From Capsicum annuum (Eukaryota > Streptophyta > Magnoliopsida > Solanales > Solanaceae), in the NCBI RefSeq assembly GCF_002878395.1, contig NC_061116.1, positions 122,629,059 to 122,693,058 on the forward strand: a stretch of DNA of 64,000 nt. The letters are read 5' to 3'. Below the pieces are notes generated by a model that was not told where the DNA came from, did no database searches, and saw only the letters and a list, made by a program, of their open reading frames with translations. Both the position numbers and the translations under genes were made by a program. Each line of letters starts with the position of its first letter. Position 1 is the stretch's first letter. Below are positions 1 to 10,351 of the stretch, piece after piece.

Positions 1-120
1 AAAGGAAAGTATTTCCTAAATGCTTTGTAGCCTCTTTGTTATAAGTATAACATGCTTTCCACGCATAAAAAAGACTTTACTAAATACTACTTTTAAGACA
101 TCCTAGGATACTTGAATCTA
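1..120 (-). mobile_element. Leader scrap of a minus-strand Ty3 chromovirus
   Basis: Read on the minus strand this resembles the stretch between primer binding site and gag in the chromoviruses at 42690-42810 and 34946-35150. Shared landmarks are a CCTAGGAT block, a GCTTTGTAGCCTC block and the spacing between them. Neither its LTR nor its gag can be recognised next to it, and the sequence beyond 120 is different. It is probably a truncated fragment cut by the window edge. The similarity is short, so the call is tentative. Confidence 0.35.
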
Positions 121-1230
121 TTTCTATGAATTGAGTTTTTCATGACTATGACTACTCTGGTTCCTCGAAAAGGATCTCTTAATAGTATTATCTCAAATGA
201 TGGGTTCATTTATATTGCATGCTAAAGATTTATAAGATCAATTGGGCCAGGTGGTTTCATGAATAAATATTGGAAAGTTCCTCTGATCCAAATGTATCTG
301 CAAACTTGCCTTATGGTTTAATGATAACCCATATTTTGCTCTATTATTCTATAGATATTCTTGGTTTTCATCCTACTGAATTCTCTACCAATTATGAATC
401 CAATACCTTTTAAATTATAGGATACCCTCTATTTGTTAATCAGTGGTGCAAGAGAAACTTTGTTAAGCCTAAAATTGAACATCCAAAAGTGAGTAAAATC
501 TGTTTAGACTCTACATTCTTCTTGCTAAAGGAAGTTGAGGACATAAACGTGCATTTTCTCTCTTTGTAAGAAGGAATGTTGTCCCTATAAGGAAACACTG
601 GAAAACTTCTCCAACTTAATAAGGAAATAAGTACAGAAGTGGGTAAGATATTGCTGTCTTTAAATAGGAAGGGTTAAAGACTATGAACAGTCTCTTCAAG
701 AAAGTCAACTTCATATGAATCCAAATCCTCCCATAATGATTATTTCATGTCACTCTATACCTTTTATTCTAACTTCTCTCGTAATGTTTAATGTTCTTAT
801 GATAAGTTCTACCAAAACAATCACAACATCCTAAAGTATTTTCTCGAGAATCATTGAGTTTATATCTTTGCTAAACTTTTATTTCAATGGGGGGGTGTCC
901 TTATACTAGACAATTTCTTTTGGATCTGTATTAAAGTATGTCTAACATCTTATCTATTAATCTCTCTTCATACTACTTTTTTGGTCAAGCTAACCTTCGT
1001 TCTCTGTATTCTCTATGTACTTTGTGTTATGTGATTTGTGTTTGTATATTACTATTTTTGTACTCTTTTTCTTTTTTATTATGCCAAAGGGGGAAAGAAG
1101 ACATGATCATCAGTAGCGTCAATTCATATAAAGTGAGGGGGAGAAACAATTCTAAAAATGGAGGATCTTTAATCATAAAGGGAAGTTGACTACATATATA
1201 AATTGATGTTCATTACTTCTTGTCATGATA
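121..1230 (+). pseudogene. Sirevirus-like 3' internal region with env-like remnant
   Basis: The plus frame from about 303 reads LPYGLMITHIL followed by about 80 residues with one stop near 408. This resembles the 'putative plant transposon protein' type of sequence found in env-like regions of plant retroelements. A second open stretch at 938-1189 (83 codons) has a hydrophobic start and ends in the purine-rich zone. The assignment rests mainly on what follows: polypurine motifs and an LTR typical of Sireviruses (Ty1/copia). No integrase or reverse transcriptase is visible, so only the 3' end of the element lies here. The env-like reading is an inference from a short match. Confidence 0.35.
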
Positions 1231-1243
1231 AGAAAAAGGGAGA
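1086..1243 (+). other. Cluster of polypurine-tract-like motifs
   Basis: Three purine runs lie at about 1086-1100 (AAAGGGGGAAAGAAG), 1132-1146 and 1231-1243 (AGAAAAAGGGAGA). The last directly precedes the LTR and is the likely plus-strand priming tract. Multiple polypurine tracts near the 3' end are a known Sirevirus feature. Confidence 0.5.
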
Positions 1244-2135
1244 TGTTTAGCCTCCTATACTTATCCTTATTTTTTTGATGATGACACTAATATAAGATTA
1301 ATGTATGAAAATATCATATGAAGCTCAATTATGGAAGAAGAAATCTAAGCAAAGGGACAATCTCAAATGAAACTTAATATTGGAGGAAGAAATCTTGAAA
1401 AAGAGTAAATCAACTTAAAATACAATAATTCTTAGTTTTAGTGTAGTTGAGATATCAAATTCAACTCATGCAATGCATAAATAAAATGCAAATCAAGTAA
1501 TATTCTTAACAAGCCAGAATACCATGAAGATCAAGATGAGAAGAAGATTATATTTACCTACATGGATATATCTGATATGGACATATGTTGATATAAATTC
1601 TCAATTAAGGAATTAATATAAATCTTTGATTGAAGGAAACTCCCTTTTGTTTCCTTTTAGAGGTAGAAGGAACCAAGTAAGACAACCTATAAAATCAAAA
1701 TAAGACCATGAAAAGTAGTACACCACTTCACTATAACTAACAAATCTATCTCACTTTTAGTTTTATAAAACTTTATATTTCATGATTACAATTGTTACAA
1801 AAAGAAAACGTAGAGTTAAAATTAATTATACTAGTTGAGGATGTGTCCTACTTGAGGTCTTGAATATCAAGATTCAGATCTAGCGTCAACAACAATCACT
1901 TTGTACTTCAACTTCCACGTAAAGCTCTAAAGAAAATATTTGTAATCTAAGGGGACTGGAATAGGCACTATATCAGTGAACTAAACCAACATAAAAATCC
2001 ATATCTCACTTTGTTTGCTGCTACTTTTTTTCTATTATTATTTAAATTTCTTTGAAGTACTAACCAACAGGTAAGTCAACTGACTTCACTAAGTACTCAA
2101 CTCAGAAGAAAATTTCAATTCACCCCCCTCTTGAG
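1244..2135 (+). mobile_element. Sirevirus-like (Ty1/copia) 3' LTR
   Basis: The LTR starts TGTTTAGCC directly after a polypurine tract, continues with TTTTTTGATGATGACAC, and near 2117-2134 carries TTCAATTCACCCCCCTCTTG. That start, the GATGATGAC block and the terminal CACCCCCCTCTTG block are hallmarks I associate with Sirevirus LTRs. The right edge is set to within about 10 bases by where the minus-strand protease of element H begins (about 2140). No primer binding site follows, which fits a 3' LTR. Confidence 0.6.
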
Positions 2136-2139
2136 TTTT

Positions 2140-2504
2140 AAAGGAGACAATTAACTCATCTGCAAAATAACATCAAAATATTCCATGTCTAAAATCACTA
2201 AGTTAGCTAAAGTATTATACTTAATAAACAGTACAAGATAAGCATTATAAACCTGATCAACACAAACAAAAAAATCAATTATTGTATATACATACATGTG
2301 TGTATTAAGTATTTTACACATTTCACGGACACATAAGAAAAAGTAAACCCCATATCAAATAACATAGAAGCCTTACAATCAAAGACATGAATGATACCTG
2401 TAATCAAAACATCAGAAGCCTCAGCTTTAGGATGACATTAAACTATATAGAGACAATCCTTATCACTAAATTGACTACCATTTATACCAATCCTTCCACC
2501 ATAC
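2140..2504 (-). pseudogene. Ty3 protease remnant of older element H
   Basis: On the minus strand the sequence reads SDVLITGIIHVF, then LFDMGFTFSYVS, then DMEYFDVILQM followed by a stop and LSP. These match in order three landmarks of Ty3 chromovirus proteases: the strand before the active site, the D-x-G active site (here DMG instead of the usual DPG or DSG) and the FDVILGMDW block at the domain end. Retroviral-type aspartic proteases cut the Gag-Pol polyprotein. The gene is interrupted at 2504 by solo LTR D and resumes at 5168. Stops make it inactive. It is cut at its C-terminal side by the Sirevirus LTR. Confidence 0.7.
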
Positions 2505-3425
2505 TGTAATGCCCCAAATCTGGTACCCAAAATGCTACACGTGCTCATGACCCCAAAGGACCACAAGCTAACTCATGACTGATATCTGTGCTTGAACACT
2601 GCATAATATACTGTATAAATGCAGAAATAGTAGGTAGAAATATGTCATAAGGTTCAAAATTGATAAACATCTGATAAAACCATATCCGAATAACGTGGTA
2701 CGATAATACCAAAACTAAAATAATGTCTAAAAACATCTAGTCTGAAAGCCTCTAAACTGTCTGAATAGGGAGTTGATAGGACATGTACCCAACTAACTCC
2801 AAATACTAAAATAAACTAAGAAATGAAGAAATAAAGTAATGATCATGTCCTTAAAGGATGAGGACTCACTGCTAACTCTGACTGCTGAAACTGGAATGCT
2901 ACTAATACTCTGGAGCTCATGCTTCTGAACCTATGGTATGAAACACTATAGCACAAATTCATCAGTACGTTTGAATATACTAGTATGCAAGTGAAGTAGG
3001 CCAAATGCAAAGGGTTCAAATTCATGAACAATGCTAACTAACTAGATAACATGAACATGAGAATACATGTATGAATAAGTGACTGTGACTGAATTCGTGA
3101 TGGTACTTACTACTGAGTGTGATTACTGATAACATGAGTCACTGATAACTGATATAACGGATACTGAGTGATTGTATCTCACAGTCTAGGTTCTGATGGA
3201 ACTACTTAAGTTTCATACTATTCTGAGTTGACTATATCTGACAGTCTTGAAATTCTGAAGAACTATCTGAGTTCTATTACTGAGACTGAGTCTGAAACTG
3301 TAACTGTGGGAAGTAGTCATCTAACCAACATACCATAAATAAATCAATATAGATATGTTGGGGTCCAATCCATAACCCTAATTAGTAAGGTGTCAATACC
3401 GCGCCACAGGTAAAGACAAGTTGTG

Positions 3426-3601
3426 GGTGACCCTCATCTGAAAGTGTCCCCAAAAGAGAATGGTGGGACCCTTATTTGACAGTGTTTATCTATTTCATCA
3501 ACCCTTATCTGCCAGTGTTGATGTCTCAACCTATGCTAGCTACATAGTTATGGAACGCAAGGATTGCTACTAAGGATCACACCCTTAACTATCAGTGTGT
3601 C
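3426..3601. repeat. Four interspersed 17-bp repeats in LTR D
   Basis: Four copies of a motif close to CACTGTCAGATGAGGGT (minus strand) lie at about 3426-3450, 3467-3487, 3502-3521 and 3579-3601, with unequal spacing. The same four-copy arrangement occurs in the plus-strand relative at about 41545-41725, so it is an inherited feature of this LTR family. Confidence 0.7.
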
Positions 3602-4684
3602 TCCTCATCCTTGGTTTCACTCGATGCTAAATCGTACTCCCATCTGAATAGACACTGAACATGATTAACTGAGTTGAACTAGACTGAGTTCATTAAGTTC
3701 CATTGACTGACAGAATACTACTGAGATTATTAAAGTACTGAGCTTTCTGAGATTACTGGGATTACTAGGTTTACTGAGTTTTCCTGAGTCACATGACTGA
3801 CTGAATTCTACTGAACATGGATTGACTGAGGATATCGTGAAAATATGACACTGGCTCTAGGAACCCAACTAAATTATCAGGTATTAGATACCCCTAGTAC
3901 TCGATAGCATAATATGTAAATCATGATACAAGCCTAAAAGCCTAACAATGGGTATATACTAACGATTCATTCATTAAGACATTTCAACGAACACTTGGGG
4001 TGTATCTCTTATACATGACTAGGGAATACATAATTGCATACTATATTGTGGCATTAATCCATTGTCATGGACAATTTATCAAACACTTGCACATTAACTA
4101 ATCATGGCATAGTTTCTTCTCTTATTAGTTCACATAGACAATTCATCAAGCACATAATGAACATAGTATATGTGGACAACATTGCACAACAAGTAAACAT
4201 CATGATTCAATTCTAATTTCATAATTCAAAGGTCTAATCATGGGTTCACATGAATCTACTCATATAATAACTAATTCCACATAATATTTATCACCAAACA
4301 TGGATTATAATTCAATTGATTATTATTAAAATGAACAAAAGTAAACCCAACCTGGGATTCATAAAAATTCATATACTTGAACTTTGAAAAAGAGATTCTT
4401 GAGCTTCATGGGTGAAAGGGACCCATGATTCAACACTTGACATACCTTGATTGTAAGTTTCTTGAAGTTCTTGGAGAGATTCTCAGAATTGGCTTTGATT
4501 TCTCAAAAGTTAGGGTTTTGTTTCTTGGGAGAGAATGTACTTGATTTGGGGAAAAGTGAGTAAATAATGATTTAAAATGTTTTTAGGGATTAAATCCCAC
4601 ACCTAGACATGTTAAAACATTAAGAAAATACCAATTTATCCCTGGACAAAATATTTATTTGTTGTCAAAATTTCCCGATTTGCC

Positions 4685-4960
4685 AGGCTGGCGCAATGCA
4701 GCTCTATCGTGCCATGTCTCTGGAATTTGATAATTGGGAAATTTGGAGATGGCCCAAAGTAGAGCTATCGCGTTGCCACTTTGTTTGCGACCTAAAAGTT
4801 TGGCGCGATGCGAAGATATCTCGGAGGTTCACTGGAAAAAGGACAATTGGGATTTAGGATCCCTCCGCGATGCAATGTAATCACGGAGTCTCACTGGAAA
4901 CTAAAAAATATCATTTTGGCTTATGGCGCGACACACCACTAGCTGAAATGACGGTGTTTT
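4685..4960 (-). repeat. About 60-bp degenerate GC-rich tandem array in LTR D
   Basis: Five degenerate units start near 4690, 4752, 4803, 4867 and 4926. Each carries a GCGATGC-like or GCGCGA-like core and, in most units, a following CACTGGAAA-like and CAATTGGGA-like part. The array lies in the 5' half of the LTR and corresponds to arrays at 40366-40560 (C) and 37059-37355 (D2). Confidence 0.6.
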
Positions 4961-5167
4961 ACGACTGAAACTTTAAATCACCGTAACTTCTTACTCGGTT
5001 ATCGGATTTAGGCAAATTTGGTATCGATGGAACACTTATTCAATTTCTTACAAAACAAAAGTGAAAATCTTGAAAATTCCATATATATAAAAGTGAATTC
5101 ATGTTTAAGGCATGTCTTTAACATCTTCAGGACAAATTTAAGCTATGTAGAAGTATGGGGTATTACA

Positions 5168-5400
5168 TGTACTAACCAATCTATACTCTAATAAAATTAT
5201 CTTGGTATCCATATCTACTAGTAGTGTGACTACCACACCAACCTTGTAGATGACCTCTACCATTTTTTATCTCACCAAGACCTATCAAAACTAAAGCTTT
5301 AAAATTTGGAGATTAAGTTAATTAACCTACATATAGTACATTATGACAATACCTTTTAATTTGACCTACTCTTCTATATTCAAAATATCTATGATCTAGA
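5168..5400 (-). pseudogene. Gag C-terminal remnant of element H
   Basis: The minus strand shows a degenerate zinc-knuckle region (EYRRVGQIKRYCHN, where a CxxCGxxGHIKRxCP pattern would be expected) and then a glycine/arginine-rich linker (GRGHLQG). The linker runs up to 5168 and resumes on the other side of solo LTR D at 2504 with GGRIGINGSQFS and the protease. This is the expected gag-zinc knuckle-linker-protease order of a Ty3 chromovirus. Most knuckle cysteines are lost. Gag further upstream (above 5400) was not recognisable. Confidence 0.5.
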
Positions 5401-7550
5401 GTAAGTTGTTAGAATGAAGATATTGTATGGCTATTACTATCTATCCTTGAGGGTTGATGACTAAGCCCTGATAGTCCCCAGCAAACACATGATCTTTAAA
5501 TGAAGTGGTTGAGTAAAGTAGGTCTGCTAACTAATGCATCACAAGTAAGAACCACTAAAATGATCTGATTTTTGGGCTCTCTTCTCCTTCACTCTAGCAC
5601 TACCTTGTTACTTCAACCTTTCTATATTTTTTACAAATTTTTCCATCTTTTGAATGTTTTCTCAAAAGTGGTCATTTAAAGTGCAGGCACTTTAAGACAT
5701 GAGTTCAAATCCTTATTAAAGAATATGTTTCTCTTCTCTTTGATAGATGATATTAAGCATATTTATACACCTAAGTATCACTATATACATGCCATTATCT
5801 TAGTTTGGAGGATAGCTGATGTGGTTAATGAAGGATAAAGTGTGTATTTCTATATTTTTGTGCTAAGTTTCTTTTTTAGAGTGGTTGAGGGGCATTATAA
5901 TTGATTCAATAGCCGAAAAGGTCAAATAGATTTAAGATGAGAAAACTAGTTAAGCTAGCCTAAGCAATGCTTGTTCTAGTGTACTTTGAAGAGCTCTATT
6001 GTGTTGTGTGGACTAATGATTGTTATGAGATATTGTCAAAGACTATTGGAGGATATATGTAAATTAATAAAGCCCACAAAAAAGCCAAAATAAGTGGGGA
6101 AATAAGGAACAAGTAGACAAGAAGACTAAAGTGAAGATTGGATGAACCCTCACCTTAAGTAGGGGGCCTTGCATCGTATCCCCTGGGGAGGGAACACTTC
6201 CTTGGTCATAATATGGTCCCATTCCTCACCAATTTAGCCATGTTATTGTCCATATGGTGCAATCCCCTCCTTTCTAATACATCTAAAAGTTGGTTTTCGC
6301 TTATTTAAGTTGGGGGCAAAGTGGTCAATACTTATGATTTGTTTGGGGCAGCTTATGGATGACCTAAGAGACTATACAAGGAGTACTTAGCAACATTTAG
6401 GAGAAATTATTGGAACAACACAATATTGGATAAAGTATAAGGCATCAAAGTCTCTACTCTAGGGGTTTTCTTCCTTTAACCATTAGTTTTTTGTATTTGT
6501 ACTTGTGAACTCCTTAATAGTGATTCTTTATATGACTGATCGGATAAACACCCTCTTTATAGGTTTGAGGATATGGCATGATTGTTTAATTATGGTTTGT
6601 TAGTTGGTGCATATGTTTATCAAGTACTATAATTATTCTTGCATTCTTGTTTTACTATTCTAAAAGGTCATGAACTTTGAAATAAACCTAAGTCCCAAAA
6701 AGAATTGACCATAAGTGTCGAGGGAGAGAATAAAGAATATAGGGAGTGTGGATCATATGTTTAATTTATGTAATACTAATTTTTAAAATTATGGTTAGCA
6801 TAGAGATATACCTAAATGCCCTACTTGGTTAATAAAATGGAAAAATAAGCTAGTGCATCAAAATTAGAGGCTCCAATCCTCACTCAACTATGAAGAAGTG
6901 AGACTAATTTTTGTAGATGAACTAGATGGTAACCATCCCTAAGTTATATATCAACCTCATAAATCAATAATCACAATAAACACAAACACTGGCTAGAAAT
7001 CATAGTTATGTATGAATGTGAAGTAGATGCCTCAACCCTAGAATTCATCATATATTATTTACAATCCAAGTTTCATATCATTGCTATTTCTATTATTTAG
7101 TTTATAATATAAGAAAAAACATACTATTTTTGGTTGCAAATCGCATTTGTTTAACATAAATAGTAATACTAGAATTGGATCAACTACTAAACACCAAGTC
7201 TTTGTCAGATCAATATTTGTCTCACAAAAGTCACTCTATTACTTGCTTGACCATGTACACTTACATGTGTGCTTGGGCGCAAAATATTTTTCCCAATATT
7301 ACCATGGACTTGAAAAAGATGAGCAACCTTCCAACTTTTAGTCTTACTATTTTGTTTGATAAGTTCTCATAACTTCACTTTAGCTACTAAATTTGAAGGC
7401 ACATGTTTAAATATTAGTAAGCTAGCAAGGAAAAGGGATTTTGTTAAACAATATCCTGAACCTAAGTGATGCTTCCTCTAGTTGAGGAGTGAAACAACAA
7501 TTCTATATCTAATTTCACATTTTTAATTAGATGGGACTATTCCTGTAGCA
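5401..7550. other. No recognised gene or element
   Basis: I see no open frame with recognisable protein similarity, no LTR ends and no RNA gene. Two overlapping open frames near 7147-7372 are short and unlike any family I know. Upstream parts of H (to the right on the minus strand) and of J (to the left on the plus strand) should lie here and are probably too decayed to read. Confidence 0.5.
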
Positions 7551-7668
7551 ATGGGTGATGAGCAACAATCCTGGAAGATAGTGCACAAAGTGGCGATCCT
7601 ACTGACAACCAATGTAGCCTCGACTATCCAAAATCTAAATATTGGAGATTGATTTGAGCTTAATATAA
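7551..7668 (+). pseudogene. Athila-type gag fragment (element J), upstream half
   Basis: The frame from ATG 7551 reads MGDEQQSW, then TIQNLNIGD, a stop, and FELNI at the edge of element A. The FEL block is a landmark of Athila-type gag proteins. The reading frame resumes after element A at 14024 with a sequence that continues the same gag domain. The annotated ATG may be internal, since an earlier ATG at 7531 meets a stop after five codons. Confidence 0.5.
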
Positions 7669-9153
7669 TGATGACCAGTGATTTTACCACTTATTTGCAC
7701 TTATCATTTGTGTACCTTACCTTGTTTTGAATGAATAAGTGCAACATAATTGTGATTAAATGCACTAATATCAATATTTTTTAGGTACAAAGGTGATGAG
7801 ATGAAAAGATATGGATTAGACCTACAAAAGGAAATAAAGAAGTACAGTTGAAGACCTGGAGTAGAACATGGCACCAGCAATCGCACCGAGTCAAGAAGAT
7901 CAAAGTGTTGTAATTGCATGGAATTACCTGCAGTCGCTCTATCGTATCGCATTAAGGACACCACGATTGTGGCCTTATGAGATTTTAGCCCAAAGGGAAA
8001 AACTATAAATACATGAAGTTGTCCCAAATTTTCCCAACAAAAGAATACTAAGACCCTAATCCAATGAAGGGGGGATTTAATCTATCACTATTCCATCATC
8101 CCCCTCTCTCTCTAGGTTTAGTTTGAAATTTTTGTAGCCTCCATTTTTGGAGAAGAAAATATTGTGTAAATTTTGGGTTAAGAATACATTGGAGACTTTC
8201 TAAGTGGAATATTTGTTCACTTCCATTGTTAATATTGTGGGAGATCTAAGTTTGAAGTAATATTCGCTTAGATCTTCTACAACTTTTATTCAATGGAGAT
8301 TATGGGTATATTTATGCCTGTTTATCTTATGTGTAGCTAAATCTCTCTCTTAGGATTATGTGTGAATAGGGTTTAAAGTATTTGTGGGTTGTTATTGCTA
8401 GCTTCTATTTGGTAGTTCATGTTTATAGGTTCTATTATTGCTATGCTATTTTAGTTGGGATTTGATGGGTTAAAGCTCCAAATACCCACATAGGTTTGAT
8501 GAGCGAAAGCTCTAAGCTCTAGAAAGTTATAAGAGTTTTGGATGAACTTTATGAATCCTTATCATCCTCGAAAGAGGGATATGGGGACCAAATCAATGAT
8601 AGATAATTATGCGTGTGGTTTGCTAAATTTTTACTATCTTAGAGATAAGGGTGAATATGAGGTTAACTATGTCATGGATGTCAACCTAGAAATAGGAATG
8701 CCTTGATTGAGGCTGTGGTTACTAATTTTTGAATATACCCATTAGGTATTTGAAGGAATCAATGGGTCAAAGTTTGGTATTTTGTTGAAAGGCTAACATC
8801 AAAGCCTACCCATATTTGAATTACTAAAGTGATGTTGATAATTATCTCCCACATGGTACTCCCTTTGTAACACATAATCCCAAGATCCGTGCATAACTGT
8901 TAAAACTCTAATTATTCATAGCCCCAAATTTACACTAGAAAATTCCAAAAAGAAACATTAGTGTAGGACCTTACCTCCCCCATTTTATCTTTTTGTAACA
9001 TTTGTTAGAATTTAACTTGTATCTATCATTTTGAAATTAATTTGATCGCCACTCACATTGTTCCTCGTGGATTAGACCCTGACTCCAAAGTTGGGTAAAT
9101 ATATTAATGACGACCACCTTGCACTTAATTAACGTATAAGTTGAGCATTATTA
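7669..9153 (+). mobile_element. 5' LTR of element A
   Basis: The LTR begins TGATGACCAGTG and ends GAGCATTATTA just before the primer binding site. It aligns along its length with 12480-14018, including GTGATTTTACCAC near the start, a TCTCTCTCTAGGTTTAG block, GAAAGCTC blocks, and TTAATTAACGT shortly before the end. It contains a CpG-motif array and TATA-like box at 7875-8011. Confidence 0.85.
7875..8011 (+). promoter_or_regulatory. Putative LTR promoter of A: CpG-motif array plus TATA box
   Basis: Short motifs related to CGATCGCG (GCAATCGCACCG, CGCTCTATCGTATCGC, CCACGATTGTGG) lie at 7875-7975. They are followed at 8004-8011 by TATAAATA, a good plant TATA box, about 335 bp into the LTR. The 3' LTR has the same layout at 12690-12851 with better preserved motifs (TTATCGCGATCACGGG, CACCGCGATCGTGG) but with the TATA box mutated to TGTAAATA. 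Use as a promoter is inferred from position only. Confidence 0.5.
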
Positions 9154-9156
9154 AAA

Positions 9157-9174
9157 ATGGCGTCGTTGTCGGAG
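9157..9174 (+). other. Primer binding site of A, tRNA-Asp type
   Basis: ATGGCGTCGTTGTCGGAG lies four bases after the LTR end. It is a decayed copy of the TGGCGCCGTTGCCGGGG site complementary to the 3' end of plant tRNA-Asp, which primes minus-strand synthesis in Athila-type elements. Confidence 0.75.
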
Positions 9175-9344
9175 AACAATTTAGTGTATTGAGTTAGTTT
9201 GAAATTTTAGCTTACTTTCTTAAATTCAAGCTTGTACATATGTGTTTGTGATTTTTCTTAGTTGGTAGATTTCATTTTATTTTTACTTTTATTGATGCTA
9301 TATTTTAACAAATATGAGTTAAATGATTGGAATTCATATCGTGA

Positions 9345-9363
9345 CCCCCCCCCCCCCCCCCCC
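9345..9363. repeat. Poly-C tract of 19
   Basis: An uninterrupted run of 19 C bases lies in the leader of element A, between the primer binding site and the first open frame. Replication slippage or an assembly length error is likely at such a run. Confidence 0.95.
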
Positions 9364-9647
9364 ATGTTCGTATTTTTATTGACCACACTTCAGAAGAGAT
9401 TGTAAGTATGCTCCCTAGGGAGAGATTTTACCATGTCAATCCGAGTGGGAGTATGGTTTCCTCATGTGTGGCCGTCTACAAGAACATGGGATGAGTGTCC
9501 AAACACCCCTCCCCCTATTAAACTAATTGAATAGCTAGCTCTTCTTATGAGTTTGATAGGTTCCATAAAGAAAAGAAAGAAGAGCAACAATCTAAATCCA
9601 CTGGTCATGAAGCAATGTTCCAAACTATTTTGGACTGAGTAGATTCA

Positions 9648-9896
9648 ATGGGGGATAATATGGAATACATGTACAAAGAATGGATGGGTGTCAAGGAAGA
9701 GTTATTGGGGAAAGAAGGAAAGCTCGAAACTATTACTACCTTTCCCATTACTCAAGAGAACTTTTATCATGAAGAGAAACCAAGCTATGATAATGAGCAT
9801 GGTAGAAAATATTCCTCAATGACTTCCCAATCATCTAACTCATACGAGGGAGAAGAATCCATAATAAAGGAAATGGGACTCGAGTCAAAAGAATAA
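9648..9896 (+). CDS. Short open frame in element A, function unknown
   Basis: An 83-codon frame starting ATG at 9648 encodes a charged, Glu/Lys-rich and Ser-rich protein (MGDNMEYMYKEWMGVKEELL at the N-terminus, then an SSMTSQSSNSYEGEE stretch). I do not recognise it as Gag, protease or any host protein. It lies where gag would be expected in a complete element. It may be the end of a decayed longer frame, since the preceding codons contain the stop TGAGTAG. No evidence of expression can be drawn from sequence alone. Confidence 0.3.
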   Translation: MGDNMEYMYKEWMGVKEELLGKEGKLETITTFPITQENFYHEEKPSYDNEHGRKYSSMTSQSSNSYEGEESIIKEMGLESKE

Positions 9897-10045
9897 TTCA
9901 AGAAAATCCCTTATGATGACTCTAGCTTATTTCAGGGTGACCATTCCAAGTTGGATGTAGTTCTTAAATTAAGGGAGGGACCTATTCTAACCAATTTTCA
10001 ACATTATGCTTATTGGATTGGATGAAAGTCTAGCCACTTAAGATA

Positions 10046-10351
10046 ATGATAAATTTTGGAGAGAGGGAGCTCCATCCTTATATTGTGTCATTTGACATTC
10101 CAACGGAGTATACAGAGCCCCACACCTCAATGGCTAAGGGACTTAACTTCTATTATACAAGGAATAGGCTATTGTTGTACATGTTTTTACCCATGGAACC
10201 AATCCAAAATTTCAATGTGAAGTTGGGTAAAAGTTTCAAGTCTTCGAAGTGGTGTGATAGAACATTCATTATCATGCCCCTACATTTGCCCAATGCGCCT
10301 CAAAGATATAATGATAAAAAATTGGGCAAGAAATTCAAATCCTCTAAGTAG
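10046..10351 (+). CDS. Open frame before the 3' signature of element A, function unknown
   Basis: A 101-codon frame contains two related segments, KLGKSFKSSKW and KLGKKFKSSK, about 40 residues apart, so its C-terminal part may be an internal duplication. It ends about 30 bases before the DNA block that in Athila-type elements usually follows the coding region. No retroviral domain is visible. It could be a private frame of this non-autonomous family or a chance survivor. I assign no function. Confidence 0.3.
   Translation: MINFGERELHPYIVSFDIPTEYTEPHTSMAKGLNFYYTRNRLLLYMFLPMEPIQNFNVKLGKSFKSSKWCDRTFIIMPLHLPNAPQRYNDKKLGKKFKSSK

Larger units (their letters stand above)
2505..5167 (-). mobile_element. 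Solo LTR D, Tekay/Del-type chromovirus
   Basis: On the minus strand the LTR starts TGTAATACCCC (5167) and ends GGGGCATTACA (2505), 2663 bp. It matches the 5' LTR of element C (40143-42667) along its length, including the two termini, a 60-bp GC-rich array, a set of 17-bp repeats and the GCACC..AGCATT block before the end. No primer binding site follows on the minus strand and no internal region is attached, so it is a solo LTR left by LTR-LTR recombination. The flanking 5-mers (minus strand GTACA and GTATG) agree at three positions, a possible decayed target duplication. It sits inside the gag-protease linker of element H. Confidence 0.85.

Noticed and set aside
7704..8027. Minus-strand open frame of 107 codons at the start of LTR A
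   Set aside because: It lies inside an LTR in antisense and is broken in the matching 3' LTR copy.
9345..9363. Poly-C tract as a regulatory element
   Set aside because: Homopolymer runs of this kind arise by slippage and nothing around it suggests function.
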